Shown here: one piece after another, positions 1-7,394 of the stretch
Layout of the letters: each line of letters starts with the position of its first letter
Numbering within the stretch: position 1 is the stretch's first letter
Source: Bog-473 sp052140165
Lineage (GTDB): Bacteria; Actinomycetota; Acidimicrobiia; Acidimicrobiales; RAAP-2
DNA length: 32,516 nucleotides
NCBI GenBank assembly: GCA_052140165.1
Contig: JBKQUM010000044.1
Location: 1 to 32,516 of the forward strand
Reading direction: 5' to 3'
The notes under the pieces: generated by a model
The model's input: the letters and a program-made list of their open reading frames with translations, nothing else
What the model was told of the DNA's origin: nothing
Database searches by the model: none
Program-made: the position numbers and the translations under genes

Positions 1-388
1 CGCCGGCGCCGGCGCCGGCCCCGGCGCCACGGCGGCCACCGCGGCGTTCCCCGCGTCCCCGCTCACCGTCGTCGTCACGGCGTCGCTTCCCCGAGCCCGG
101 TGCGAAGATCACCGACACGTCGGGGGCCCGCTTCGGGGTGCCCTTCACCTCGATACGGCCCTCGCTCTTCTCGGGCGAACGCGCCGGCTTGGCGGATGTG
201 AGCGACAGCACCTCGATACCCTCGAGTCCGACCTCGACGTCGGCCCGCAGGACGGCGCCGACGGTCTCGCCGGGCGGCACCAGGGCAGCCCCGACGGTGC
301 CTTTGGGCTGGCGTGCACCGGCGGCGCGCCAGGTCCACGACCCGTCGCCCGTCTGACTGGTCAGCTCTATATCGATCCGGCGTGACAT
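1..388 (-). CDS. Conserved protein of unknown function, N-terminal part (runs off left edge)
   Basis: The first 129 residues of a minus-strand gene are visible, beginning MSRRIDIELTSQ at the ATG at 388. Residues 1-95 look like a compact, beta-rich globular domain (TGDGSWTWRAAG, then a conserved-looking PPGETVGAVLRADVEVGLEGIEV stretch split by Gly turns). From about residue 98 the chain becomes a basic, Arg/Gly/Ala-rich low-complexity tail (GKRRRDDDGERG, then GRRGAGAGAGAG) that continues past the edge. Such tails often join a small domain to a second domain or bind nucleic acid, but nothing here fixes a function. There is no Shine-Dalgarno. A TAGCGT box lies 9 nt before the ATG, so the transcript may be leaderless. 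It is divergent from the HtrA-type gene. I do not recognise the family by name. Confidence 0.6.
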   Translation of the reverse strand, partial: MSRRIDIELTSQTGDGSWTWRAAGARQPKGTVGAALVPPGETVGAVLRADVEVGLEGIEVLSLTSAKPARSPEKSEGRIEVKGTPKRAPDVSVIFAPGSGKRRRDDDGERGRGERRGGRRGAGAGAGAG

Positions 389-397
389 GCGGCGGAC

Positions 398-403
398 ACG
401 CTA
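398..403 (-). promoter_or_regulatory. Candidate -10 box (TAGCGT) for the left-edge gene
   Basis: TAGCGT on the minus strand ends 9 nt before the ATG at 388. It fits the TANNNT pattern seen before other SD-less genes in this window. No clear -35 is visible. Confidence 0.3.
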
Positions 404-450
404 CCTCGCCTGGCACCGTTCCCCGATGACGGCCCCGGATCTGCATCCCG

Positions 451-456
451 TAACAT
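451..456 (+). promoter_or_regulatory. Candidate -10 box (TAACAT) for the HtrA-type gene
   Basis: TAACAT lies about 100 nt upstream of the protease ATG. A TGACGG at 427-432 is 18 nt upstream and could serve as a weak -35. This gives a leader of roughly 90 nt that carries the strong AGGAGG ribosome site at 541-546. Confidence 0.3.
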
Positions 457-552
457 GGCTCAGGACGTCCGCGGGAGTGCGGGAGCCGCCGGGACGGGCG
501 ACCACCCATCGTGAGCGGTGCGACGGAACCACGTCCCTTCAGGAGGATCCAC

Positions 553-2139
553 ATGAGTGAGGACACCGAGCAGCCAGGGCCGCAGTCCGCTGCCGGCCCG
601 CCTGAAACGACCCCTCCGGCTCAGCCCCCCGCGACGACCCCATTCCCGGACCCGCAGCAGCCTCCGCCCCCGCCCCTCACCGACGCGGCCCCTCCCGTTG
701 AGGCGTTCCCGCCGCCGTTGCCGCCCCCGGTGGCACCGTCGTCGGACCCACCGCCACCCGCCTGGTCGCCCCCGAAGGGTGACGACACCCAGCCGACGCC
801 CCCCATGGCGCCGCCGGTCGTCCCGTTCTCCTACCCGCCCCCGCCCGACCCGACCCTGACCGGTGCAGGAACGCCGTCGTCCGGGACCACGAGCGGGGCG
901 TCAGGCCGGTTCCGGACCTGGCTCCCGGTGGCCCTGGTAGCGGCGCTCATCGGTGGAGTGGTCGGCGCCGCCGTGACCGCCATCGCCGACCACAACGGCA
1001 ATGGCAGCGCGCCCGGCGTCACGATCCACGAGAGCAACGCGTCACCCGGCGCCGCGGTGCTCAGCGGCAACGTCACCATCCCTCAGCTCGTCGACAAGGT
1101 CATCCCCGCCGTGGTGTCGATCGACGTCAAGTCCGGGTCGAACGAGGACGAGGGCACGGGCATGATCATCACCTCCGACGGGGAGGTCATCACGAACAAC
1201 CACGTGATCGAGCTCTACACCCAGGGCGGGAACACCGGCACCATCACGGTCACCGAGTACGGGCAGACCAAGGCGCTGCCCAGCACGCTGATCGGCTACG
1301 ACCAGACCAAGGACGTCGCGCTGCTCAAGATCAACAACGCCTCGAACCTGCCCACAGTGACCTTCGGTGACTCGTCCAAGGCCGTGGTGGGTGACGCGGT
1401 GGTGGCCATCGGCAACGCGCTCGGCCTGTCGGCCGGGACGCCCACCGTCACCCAGGGCATCGTCTCGGCTCTCGGACGCTCCGTCACCGCCGGCGGCGTG
1501 GGCACGGAGACCGAGAATTTGCAGAACCTCATCCAGACGGATGCCGCCATCAACGCCGGCAACTCCGGGGGGCCGCTGATCGACACCGCGGGCCAGGTCA
1601 TCGCCATGAACACCGCCGTCGCCGGGACCTCGAGCGACGGGACGTCGTCGCAGAACATCGGCTTCGCCATTCCCATCGCCCAGGTGGAGTCGCTGCTGCC
1701 CGAGCTCCAGAAGGGCGGCCAGGCCGGTAACGGGGGCGGCTACCTCGGCGTCGACATCACCACGCTCACGTCGGCGCTCCGCCAGCAGTACGGGTTCACA
1801 CCCACGTCGGGTGCGGTGATCCTGAGCGTGGTCTCCGGTTCGCCGGCTGCCAAGGCCGGCCTGGTCCAAGGCGACGTCATCGTGGACATCGACGGCACCC
1901 CGATCACGTCGGCCGAGGACCTTCAGAAGGTGATCCAGGACTCCAAACCGGGACAATCGGTGAGCATCACGTACTACGTCGGGGACAGCAAGCGGACGAC
2001 GACGGCGACGCTGGGCAACCAACAGGAGGCCCAGCAACAGCAGTCGCAGTCAGGCAGCACCACGAATCCCTTCGGCGGGGGAGGGTTCCCCGGGTTCGGC
2101 AACACCGGGAATACCGGGGGTACCGGCACGACCCCTTAG
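553..2139 (+). CDS. htrA: HtrA/DegP-type membrane-anchored serine protease with PDZ domain
   Basis: A 528-residue envelope protease or chaperone of the HtrA family, expected to degrade or refold misfolded exported proteins. Residues 1-118 are a Pro-rich cytoplasmic region. Residues about 123-145 (WLPVALVAALIGGVVGAAV) form one membrane anchor. The chymotrypsin-fold domain follows with a complete triad: His217 (TNNHVIE), Asp254 (TKDVALLKI) and Ser338 (NAGNSGGPLID). A single PDZ domain spans about 396-485 (GYLGVDI to ITYYVGD), and a Gln-rich then Gly-rich tail ends the protein. This is the usual actinobacterial PepD-like layout. The ATG at 553 is chosen because AGGAGG sits 6 nt upstream; an in-frame GTG at 511 lacks such a site. 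Its stop codon abuts the stop of the convergent SnoaL-like gene with no spacer. Confidence 0.95.
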   Translation: MSEDTEQPGPQSAAGPPETTPPAQPPATTPFPDPQQPPPPPLTDAAPPVEAFPPPLPPPVAPSSDPPPPAWSPPKGDDTQPTPPMAPPVVPFSYPPPPDPTLTGAGTPSSGTTSGASGRFRTWLPVALVAALIGGVVGAAVTAIADHNGNGSAPGVTIHESNASPGAAVLSGNVTIPQLVDKVIPAVVSIDVKSGSNEDEGTGMIITSDGEVITNNHVIELYTQGGNTGTITVTEYGQTKALPSTLIGYDQTKDVALLKINNASNLPTVTFGDSSKAVVGDAVVAIGNALGLSAGTPTVTQGIVSALGRSVTAGGVGTETENLQNLIQTDAAINAGNSGGPLIDTAGQVIAMNTAVAGTSSDGTSSQNIGFAIPIAQVESLLPELQKGGQAGNGGGYLGVDITTLTSALRQQYGFTPTSGAVILSVVSGSPAAKAGLVQGDVIVDIDGTPITSAEDLQKVIQDSKPGQSVSITYYVGDSKRTTTATLGNQQEAQQQQSQSGSTTNPFGGGGFPGFGNTGNTGGTGTTP

Positions 2140-2643
2140 TCAGCGGGCCGTGCCGGGCGGGATGTCGAAGTTCCGGTCCGGGTGGGCAGGTGGCAGGTTC
2201 ATCGACCCTCCGCTGGGCTGCCACCCACTGGCCTCGATGTCCTCGAGCACGTGGGCCATGTTGTAGGTGTCCTCCTCGTAGGAGAACTTCCCGTCGCCGG
2301 CGTAAATCAGCCGCGAGTAGCCGGACTGGCGGTACGGGGTTCCATCCGGTTTCGCGCGCGGCATGATCTGCGTCCACTTGACCACGACGTCGTTCCCCTC
2401 GATCGCAGTGAACTCGACGGGGAACTTCCAGTCCTCCATGCCCAGCATGGAGTCGACCAGCCAGCGGGCGATGGCGTCACGCCCCTCGATGCGACCCCAG
2501 GCGCCGTCGATGTAGACCGCGTCCTCGGTGTAGAAGTCCGCGAGCACGCCGAAGGCGTCGGGCTCGAGCCCCTCGTCGATCCGGCGACGCAGCTCGTGGT
2601 AGCGGTCAACGGTTGCCTTGACCTCCTCGCGGGGAAACGGCAT
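2140..2643 (-). CDS. SnoaL/NTF2-like domain protein
   Basis: A 167-residue single-domain protein of the NTF2/SnoaL alpha+beta barrel superfamily. The cone-forming N-terminal helix (VKATVDRYHELRRRIDEG) is followed by LADFYTEDAVYIDGAWGRIEGRDAIARWL, the typical layout in which a short loop leads to the 'GxxaIarwl' helix, and then by alternating strands. Members can be isomerases, dehydratases, hydrolases or non-enzymatic ligand binders, so the substrate cannot be told from sequence. The ATG at 2643 has a good GGGAGG site about 4 nt upstream, in the 13-bp gap after the pyrophosphatase stop. It is therefore the last gene of the oxygenase-fae-ppa cassette. Confidence 0.85.
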   Translation of the reverse strand: MPFPREEVKATVDRYHELRRRIDEGLEPDAFGVLADFYTEDAVYIDGAWGRIEGRDAIARWLVDSMLGMEDWKFPVEFTAIEGNDVVVKWTQIMPRAKPDGTPYRQSGYSRLIYAGDGKFSYEEDTYNMAHVLEDIEASGWQPSGGSMNLPPAHPDRNFDIPPGTAR

Positions 2644-2656
2644 GGTCCTCCCTCTC

Positions 2657-3172
2657 TCAGTGTCCGGCCGCATGGTCGCGGTAGGCCTTCCGGCAAGATT
2701 CCAGCTCGGCCAGCGCCCTCTGGCGATCGCCGAACCCCTGCACCTCGGTCGACTTCTGCGGCTCGAGGTCCTTGTAGATGCTGAAGAAGTGCGCGATCTC
2801 GTTGCGCAGGTGCTCGGGCACGTCCTCGATGTCGACGGCACCGTCCCACTGGGGATCGTGCTCGAGGACGCAGATCAGCTTCGCATCGACGCCCTTCTCG
2901 TCGCGCATGGAGAACATGCCCAGGATCCTGACCCGGACGACACAGCCGGGGAAGGTGGGGTCGGCGACGAGCACGAGTGCATCGAGCGGGTCGCCGTCGC
3001 CCGCCAGGGTGTCGGGCACGAAGCCGTAGTCCGCCGGATACGTGGTGGCCGTGAAGAGGCGGCGGTCCAACCGGATCACGTGCTGCTCGTGGTCGTACTC
3101 GTACTTGTTGCGGCTACCGGTGGGGATCTCGATCACCACGTCGATCGCCTCGTCGGGCCGGGTGCCGGGCAC
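2657..3172 (-). CDS. ppa: Inorganic pyrophosphatase, family I (soluble)
   Basis: A 171-residue cytosolic enzyme hydrolysing pyrophosphate to two phosphates, which pulls biosynthetic reactions forward. It contains the family I signature D59-G-D61-P-L-D64-A with the metal-binding aspartates, the KYEYD segment near residue 24 and the YPADYGFVPDT strand before the signature. Length matches bacterial homologues (about 160-175). The start is taken as GTG at 3172 (MPGTRPDEAIDVVIEIPTG), because upstream reading would run into fae. Only 16 bp separate it from the fae stop and 13 bp from the SnoaL-like gene downstream, so it is part of the same minus-strand transcript. The gene is almost always essential, so this cassette is likely expressed in growing cells. 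Confidence 0.95.
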   Translation of the reverse strand: MPGTRPDEAIDVVIEIPTGSRNKYEYDHEQHVIRLDRRLFTATTYPADYGFVPDTLAGDGDPLDALVLVADPTFPGCVVRVRILGMFSMRDEKGVDAKLICVLEHDPQWDGAVDIEDVPEHLRNEIAHFFSIYKDLEPQKSTEVQGFGDRQRALAELESCRKAYRDHAAGH

Positions 3173-3188
3173 CGACCCACCGTAGTGC

Positions 3189-3686
3189 TCAGGGGTGGTA
3201 GTACGCGTTGTGCGGTCTGTGACGGGCCGCCAGCGCGTCCCGGACGGTCGGCTGCCCCGCTCGACCCGCCCTGAGCGCCCCGAGCGTCGCCGCCTTGTTG
3301 TTCTCGAACACCGCCTCCTCGTCGGCCGCCTGTGGGTTGACCCAGACCGCCGCGATGAGGAGCAGTGACGCCGCCCCGCTCTCGGGCACGGTGCTCTCGG
3401 CCACGGCCTCCATGACGCCCGCGGCCACGCCGGCGTGCGCGGCACCCCACGTGATCGCGGCATGGCGCTCGCCCTCCGTCGCCGCCTTGTTGACGAACAG
3501 CGTGAAGGGGCGCACAGCGATGCCGGGCGCCACCGTGGCCACGAAGGCGACGTGACCCGCCCGCGGCGTGGCCAACGCCGTCACCCACGCCGTCTCGACG
3601 GGTCCGCCGACGGTGCCGAGCACCGTGTTCACGTGAGCCGCGTCGGCTCCCTCGCCCACGAAGGACTCGCCGTACTCGGTCTTCAT
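3189..3686 (-). CDS. fae: Formaldehyde-activating enzyme (Fae) family protein
   Basis: A 165-residue protein aligning along its length with Fae, which in methylotrophs condenses formaldehyde with tetrahydromethanopterin. It keeps the diagnostic start GESFVGEGADAAHVN, with His18 at the place of the catalytic His17 of the Methylorubrum enzyme. It also keeps the following GPVETAW, PRAGHVAFVATVAPG, VRPFTLFVNKA, TWGAAHAGVAAGVMEAVAE and NNKAATLGALRAG blocks. The C-terminus (NAYYHP) differs from classic Fae. No tetrahydromethanopterin genes occur in the window, so the C1 acceptor is unknown. It could be a Fae paralogue acting on another pterin or another carbonyl. The ATG overlaps the stop of the upstream oxygenase in an ATGA, implying translational coupling. 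Confidence 0.88.
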   Translation of the reverse strand: MKTEYGESFVGEGADAAHVNTVLGTVGGPVETAWVTALATPRAGHVAFVATVAPGIAVRPFTLFVNKAATEGERHAAITWGAAHAGVAAGVMEAVAESTVPESGAASLLLIAAVWVNPQAADEEAVFENNKAATLGALRAGRAGQPTVRDALAARHRPHNAYYHP

Positions 3687-4531
3687 GCGGGGGCCGGCCA
3701 GGTCTCGGGCGGCACGGGGAGCGCGTCGGTCCGGCCGTAGCGATCCGTCCGCAAGAGGTCGCTGCCCATCGTGCCCGGCTCTGTGTCGTAGGCCAGGAGG
3801 CCGACGTGGCGCCAGCGGCTGCCCGAGACGCGGCTCACCCGGTGCAGTGAGTTGCGGCCTTCGAAGATCAAGAGGGTGCCCGGCGTCATGGGCAGGGTCT
3901 CGACTCGCGAATGGTCACCCGCGAGCACCGAGGCGACCTCGTCGTAGGACTCGTCGTCGGCGCTTCGGATACGGGGCACCACCTCGAAGTCACCACCCGC
4001 TTCGGCCGACTGGATGGCGAGCGAGACGACGAAGTCGGTCTGGTCGAAGTGCCACTGCAACTGGTCCCCTTCGCCCATCACCGCGAGGTTGAGCGCGCCG
4101 AACGGATCGGCGTAGCGGAAGATCGGCCCTCGATCGAGTGCGGCCTCGATGAGATCCTTCAGCGGGTCCCACTCGTAGAGGCGGCGCAAGGGCGAGTCGA
4201 GCGGGGTGATGTCGTAGGCGACGGCACGCACCGCGTAGTCGGCGAAGTGGAGGCGGGGATGGTCCGGGGGGAGGGAGAAGTCGGGAAATTCGAGGTATGC
4301 GGTGCCTTGCCCGCCGGAGGGATGGGCCCGGGAGGCCAGGGCGTCGGCGTCGCGCACGAGCTGGGCGACACCGGCGGGGGAGACGAATCCGGGTATCTCG
4401 GCCGCACCCGTGTCGCGCAATTGGCGGCGGGCCTCCTCGACGCATTCCACGTAGTCGGATGAGCCGGGCTCCAGCAGGGGATAGCGGTCGAGGTCGACGA
4501 GGAGGGCGGGAGCGCCCCGGTCGGTCTCCAT
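3683..4531 (-). CDS. 2-oxoglutarate/Fe(II)-dependent oxygenase
   Basis: A 282-residue cytosolic oxygenase with a double-stranded beta-helix core. The iron triad is readable: His161-Phe-Asp163 (QWHFDQTDF) and His230 (EGRNSLHRV), and Arg239 or Arg241 (SGSRWRHV) is placed to bind 2-oxoglutarate. The layout (YLEFPDFSLPPDHPR, QWHFDQ, LLIFEGRNSLHRV, GLLAYD) recalls the family that includes the free-amino-acid halogenase BesD. Halogenases carry Gly in the iron motif; the Asp here argues for hydroxylation or demethylation. The substrate is unknown. The ATG at 4531 is preceded by GGAGGG about 6 nt upstream. It is the first gene of the cassette and overlaps fae by 4 nt, so the two products are probably made in step. 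Confidence 0.85.
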   Translation of the reverse strand: METDRGAPALLVDLDRYPLLEPGSSDYVECVEEARRQLRDTGAAEIPGFVSPAGVAQLVRDADALASRAHPSGGQGTAYLEFPDFSLPPDHPRLHFADYAVRAVAYDITPLDSPLRRLYEWDPLKDLIEAALDRGPIFRYADPFGALNLAVMGEGDQLQWHFDQTDFVVSLAIQSAEAGGDFEVVPRIRSADDESYDEVASVLAGDHSRVETLPMTPGTLLIFEGRNSLHRVSRVSGSRWRHVGLLAYDTEPGTMGSDLLRTDRYGRTDALPVPPETWPAPA

Positions 4532-4631
4532 GTCGTTCCCTCCAGTCCTCGGGCGCCCGGTCTCGACGTCGTGCACCGGAGCCGGTTGGCAACCCCCGCG
4601 CACGGTACCAGTGGGCCGGGGTCACCAGCGT

Positions 4632-4649
4632 CCGGGGCGGTCGCCCCGG
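4632..4649 (-). terminator. GC-rich hairpin just behind the export operon
   Basis: CCGGGGC and GCCCCGG form a 7-bp stem with a GGTC loop, starting 4 nt after the stop of the last export-operon gene. No U tract follows, as is common for actinobacterial hairpin terminators. The remaining intergenic stretch up to 4531 would hold the oxygenase promoter, but I see no convincing -35/-10 pair. Confidence 0.4.
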
Positions 4650-4652
4650 CGC

Positions 4653-6431
4653 TCAGCCGCCCACGAAGCTGCTGGTCGCGCCGCCACCGCCCGAGCGCTG
4701 GATCCTGAAGGCGCCGCCCCCTCCGAAGCCGCCCCCTCCGAAGCCCCCGCCGCCGAAGCCTCCGCCGCCGAATCCCCCGAGGGTGTCGGTGTTGGAGGAG
4801 GGGACCGGCTCGGCGTAATCGGCCAGGACCACGCTCTGGCCGACCGTGAGGCCCGAGAGGACCTGGGTGTAGGTGTCGCCCACCATGCCGACCTTGATCA
4901 CCTTGCGGGTCAACGTGCCGTTCGAGAGCATCTCGACGTACGAGCGCGACTCGAGGCTCTGCACGGCCGACGTTGGCACGGCCACGACGTTGGCGACCGA
5001 ACCCGTGGCGATCACCACGTTCGCCGTGGAGCCCGCGAACAGGCCGGTGGCCGACGTCGGCAGCGCGACCACGACCGGGTAGGTGTAACCCGACGTTCCC
5101 GACTGGACGGGGCCGACCTGGGACACCGTGCCGTCGATGGTGCCATCGATGCCGTCCACCTGGACTCCGGCCGCGTCGCCGACCTTGACGGAGGGAACCT
5201 GCGAGCTCGAGAGCGTGCCGGCTACCTCGAAGGACTGCGTCCCGATGATGACGATCACGTCGGTGCTCGAGTTGGCGCTCACGGTGTCGCCCACGTTGAT
5301 CCCCACCGAGACGATCGTCCCGTTGATGGGGCTGGTGAGGTTGGCCTCGGCCAGCGACTGCTGGCCCACCGTCAGCTCGGCCTGTGCCGTGTCGATGGCG
5401 GCCTGGTCCGCTGCGATCTGCTGGGGCGTGTCCGTCGACTGTGAGGCGCCGGTGCCGCCACCCGAACCTGCGGAGCCGCCGCCGTCGGTGCCGCTGCCGG
5501 TATTCCCGGTCACCGAGCTCCCGGGCGTGGACGACAGGGCCCGGGACGTCTGCGTGGGGGAGCCCGACCCCGACCCCGACCCCGTGCCAGAACCCGTCCC
5601 AGTGCCCGTCCCCGTGCCCGTGCCCGAACCCGTGCCCGACCCCGTGCCGGTCGACGACCCCTGGCTCAGCGCCTGTGACAGTGCGGCCTCGTCCTTGGCC
5701 ACCGTCGCCTGATCGGCCGACACCTGCTGCTGGTCCTTCGAGACCTGCGCCAGCGCGGCCTCGCAGCTCGCCGGGCTCGTGGTGGTGGTGGTGGTGGTGG
5801 TGGACGACGTCGGAGTCGTCGTCGTCGACGCGCCGCACGCCTGTTGGGCGTGTGCCAGGTCCGCGGCTTCCTTCTGCTGGTCACTGCCCGTCTTGGCCTC
5901 GTCCTGGGTCAGGGTGTTCTGGTCCTGAGTGATCGTGCTCTGGTTCCCGGTCGAGGTCCCGGCCTTGGACGGCGTCGTCGTTGTCGTGGTGGTGGGCGTC
6001 GACGAAGCCGACGGCTTGCTCGCCGTGGAGGAGGACTCGCTGGTCTCATCCTGCACGAGCTTGGCCTCGTCTGAATTCAGCGTCGACTCCGCCGAGGAGA
6101 CCGACTCGCTCAGTGACGTGGTGTCGAGTGTCCCCAGCGACTCACCCGCGGTGACCTGCTGTCCCACCGCTGCGGTGACCGTGGCGACCTGGCCCCCGAC
6201 CTGGAATGAGGCCGAGGCGTCGTTGACCGGTTCGACGGTCCCGACGACGGTGAGGCTCTGCCCGACATCGGCCCGTGCCACGGTCGCCAGGCGGTACCCC
6301 GAATTGCCGCCGGCAGAGGCCGCCCAGGCGGCGGCCCCACCGCCGAGGAGGACCACCAGCACGATGGCGCCGGTCACCACGGCACGCCGGTGACCGGAGC
6401 GGCCCCAGCCCGAGCGGGACGAATTAGGCAC
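4653..6431 (-). CDS. HlyD/MacA-like membrane-fusion (adaptor) protein, second copy, with Thr- and GT-rich inserts
   Basis: A 592-residue adaptor with an N-terminal membrane anchor (about residues 17-38), a split lipoyl/barrel-sandwich domain (GQVATVTAAVGQQVTAGESLGTL and, far downstream, SPINGTIVSVGINVGDTV), an alpha-hairpin rich in Q/D/A, and C-terminal beta-barrel and membrane-proximal domains (VGDAAGVQVDG to VGQSVVLADY). The hairpin is expanded by poly-Thr tracts, one bracketed by two cysteines (CGAST to SPASC), and by a Gly/Thr/Ser repeat linker. The tail carries repeated FGGGG units. The GTG at 6431 is chosen because it overlaps the stop of the preceding gene by 8 nt; earlier in-frame codons lie deep in that gene. 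Adaptors link ABC transporters to extracellular partners; here the partner is probably the MacB-like pair upstream. Confidence 0.82.
   Translation of the reverse strand: MPNSSRSGWGRSGHRRAVVTGAIVLVVLLGGGAAAWAASAGGNSGYRLATVARADVGQSLTVVGTVEPVNDASASFQVGGQVATVTAAVGQQVTAGESLGTLDTTSLSESVSSAESTLNSDEAKLVQDETSESSSTASKPSASSTPTTTTTTTPSKAGTSTGNQSTITQDQNTLTQDEAKTGSDQQKEAADLAHAQQACGASTTTTPTSSTTTTTTTTSPASCEAALAQVSKDQQQVSADQATVAKDEAALSQALSQGSSTGTGSGTGSGTGTGTGTGTGSGTGSGSGSGSPTQTSRALSSTPGSSVTGNTGSGTDGGGSAGSGGGTGASQSTDTPQQIAADQAAIDTAQAELTVGQQSLAEANLTSPINGTIVSVGINVGDTVSANSSTDVIVIIGTQSFEVAGTLSSSQVPSVKVGDAAGVQVDGIDGTIDGTVSQVGPVQSGTSGYTYPVVVALPTSATGLFAGSTANVVIATGSVANVVAVPTSAVQSLESRSYVEMLSNGTLTRKVIKVGMVGDTYTQVLSGLTVGQSVVLADYAEPVPSSNTDTLGGFGGGGFGGGGFGGGGFGGGGAFRIQRSGGGGATSSFVGG
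4715..4780 (-). repeat. 15-nt tandem repeats coding FGGGG units
   Basis: Near-identical 15-nt units encode repeated Phe-Gly-Gly-Gly-Gly at the C-terminus of the second adaptor. They are in frame, so copy-number change would lengthen or shorten the tail without a frameshift. Confidence 0.7.
5560..5655 (-). repeat. Hexanucleotide minisatellite coding a Gly-Thr/Ser linker
   Basis: Imperfect six-base units (plus-strand type cccgtg/ccccga) run for roughly 95 bases. On the coding strand they give alternating Gly with Thr or Ser. A similar tract occurs in the first adaptor at about 10015-10105. Confidence 0.75.
5779..5803 (-). repeat. Trinucleotide (TGG)n run coding poly-Thr
   Basis: About eight uninterrupted TGG units on the plus strand read ACC on the coding strand and give a run of Thr in the second adaptor. 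Being in frame, slippage would change length only. Confidence 0.8.
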
Positions 6432-7356
6432 TGCCACCGCCGGGGGCGCCCCCACCGGGGCCGCCACCGCGGAAGAAGCCGCCGCCGGCGAATCCGGACG
6501 TGCAGGTCGCACCGCCGGTCGACGTGATGCGGACCGTGCTCGCCGTCACGGCGCCGTTCGTGGCGGCGGGACCGAACGCAGTCACGCAGTCACCCACGGC
6601 CAGGTCCGTGGCTGCCGCCGCCTGCGTCGCCGTCAACGTCGTGGATCCCGATGTCGTGACCTTGAGGTTCTCGGTCTTGGGCGCGGCCGGCTTCTTGGCC
6701 TTTGAGCTCTCGGAGCTGGCGGACTTGGTGGAGCGGGTGAAGCTCCCGGGGGAGAGGTCGATGCCCGTGACCGAGATCGTCGAACCGCTGACCCCGGTCA
6801 CCTTGCCCGACGCGACGGCGATCGAGCCGAGACCGGGGAACCGCCGTGCCCCACCGGCCGGGAAGCTCGGCCGCGTCCCGCTGGCGCCCGAGGCGCCCGT
6901 GGTCCCACGGCGGAAGTTGAAACCTCCAGTGCCGCCGAAGGCGCCGCCGGTCGACGTGCGGCCCTGAGCGCCCGTCGTGCACGATCCCGTCGACGAGGTG
7001 CTGAGCACCGTGATGCTGCGAGCGGCGATCGTGGTCTTCGACGTCTTCGAGGGGGTGCCGGTGACGGTGACGCAGTCTCCGGCGGCCAGTGAGCTGACCG
7101 ACTCGGTCACCGTCTTCGAGAATTGGGTCGTCGTCGTCCAGCTGACGGTGGTCTGGCCGGTGGTGGGATTCTGCACCTCCATGCTCGACGCCTGCAGGGC
7201 GGCGACGCTGCCGCTCGCGCCCGCAGGTGCATTCGCTGGCGTCGTCGCGGCTCCCGCGACCGAGCCGATCGTCGTGGCGGCCACAAGGGTGGTCGCGCCG
7301 GAGCCGAGGAATCGTGCCCAGCGCCTGCGGGTGGAGCTTCGGCTGGTCAGTGTCAT
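6424..7356 (-). CDS. Secreted DUF5666-like protein, two repeats
   Basis: A 310-residue exported protein. A basic N-terminus and hydrophobic stretch ending in VAGAATTPANA form a probable signal peptide. Two similar modules follow, each with a Thr/Ser-rich strand pair and the phrase L-A-x-G-D-C-V-T: SSLAAGDCVTVTGTPSK near residue 90 and TDLAVGDCVTAFGPAAT near residue 260. The second begins GKVTGVSGSTISVTG. This matches the small barrel of DUF5666-type proteins, which has no established activity. Each module keeps a cysteine pair, suggesting disulfides outside the cell. A Gly/Arg-rich stretch separates the modules and a GGG-rich tail ends the protein. It sits 38 bp behind the permease and overlaps the second adaptor, so it is probably a secreted partner of the transporter. 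Confidence 0.7.
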   Translation of the reverse strand: MTLTSRSSTRRRWARFLGSGATTLVAATTIGSVAGAATTPANAPAGASGSVAALQASSMEVQNPTTGQTTVSWTTTTQFSKTVTESVSSLAAGDCVTVTGTPSKTSKTTIAARSITVLSTSSTGSCTTGAQGRTSTGGAFGGTGGFNFRRGTTGASGASGTRPSFPAGGARRFPGLGSIAVASGKVTGVSGSTISVTGIDLSPGSFTRSTKSASSESSKAKKPAAPKTENLKVTTSGSTTLTATQAAAATDLAVGDCVTAFGPAATNGAVTASTVRITSTGGATCTSGFAGGGFFRGGGPGGGAPGGGSA

Positions 7357-7394
7357 GTGGATAACCCTCTCTTTTCTTCTCTTCTTCTCTGTTG

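Noticed and set aside
5560..5655. Short repeats that might be taken for a CRISPR array
   Set aside because: Units are six bases, in frame with a Gly-Thr linker, with no spacers and no cas genes.
4159..5838. Long His/Gly/Arg-rich open frame on the minus strand
   Set aside because: A shadow of the adaptor and oxygenase genes produced by their repeat tracts; no recognisable fold.
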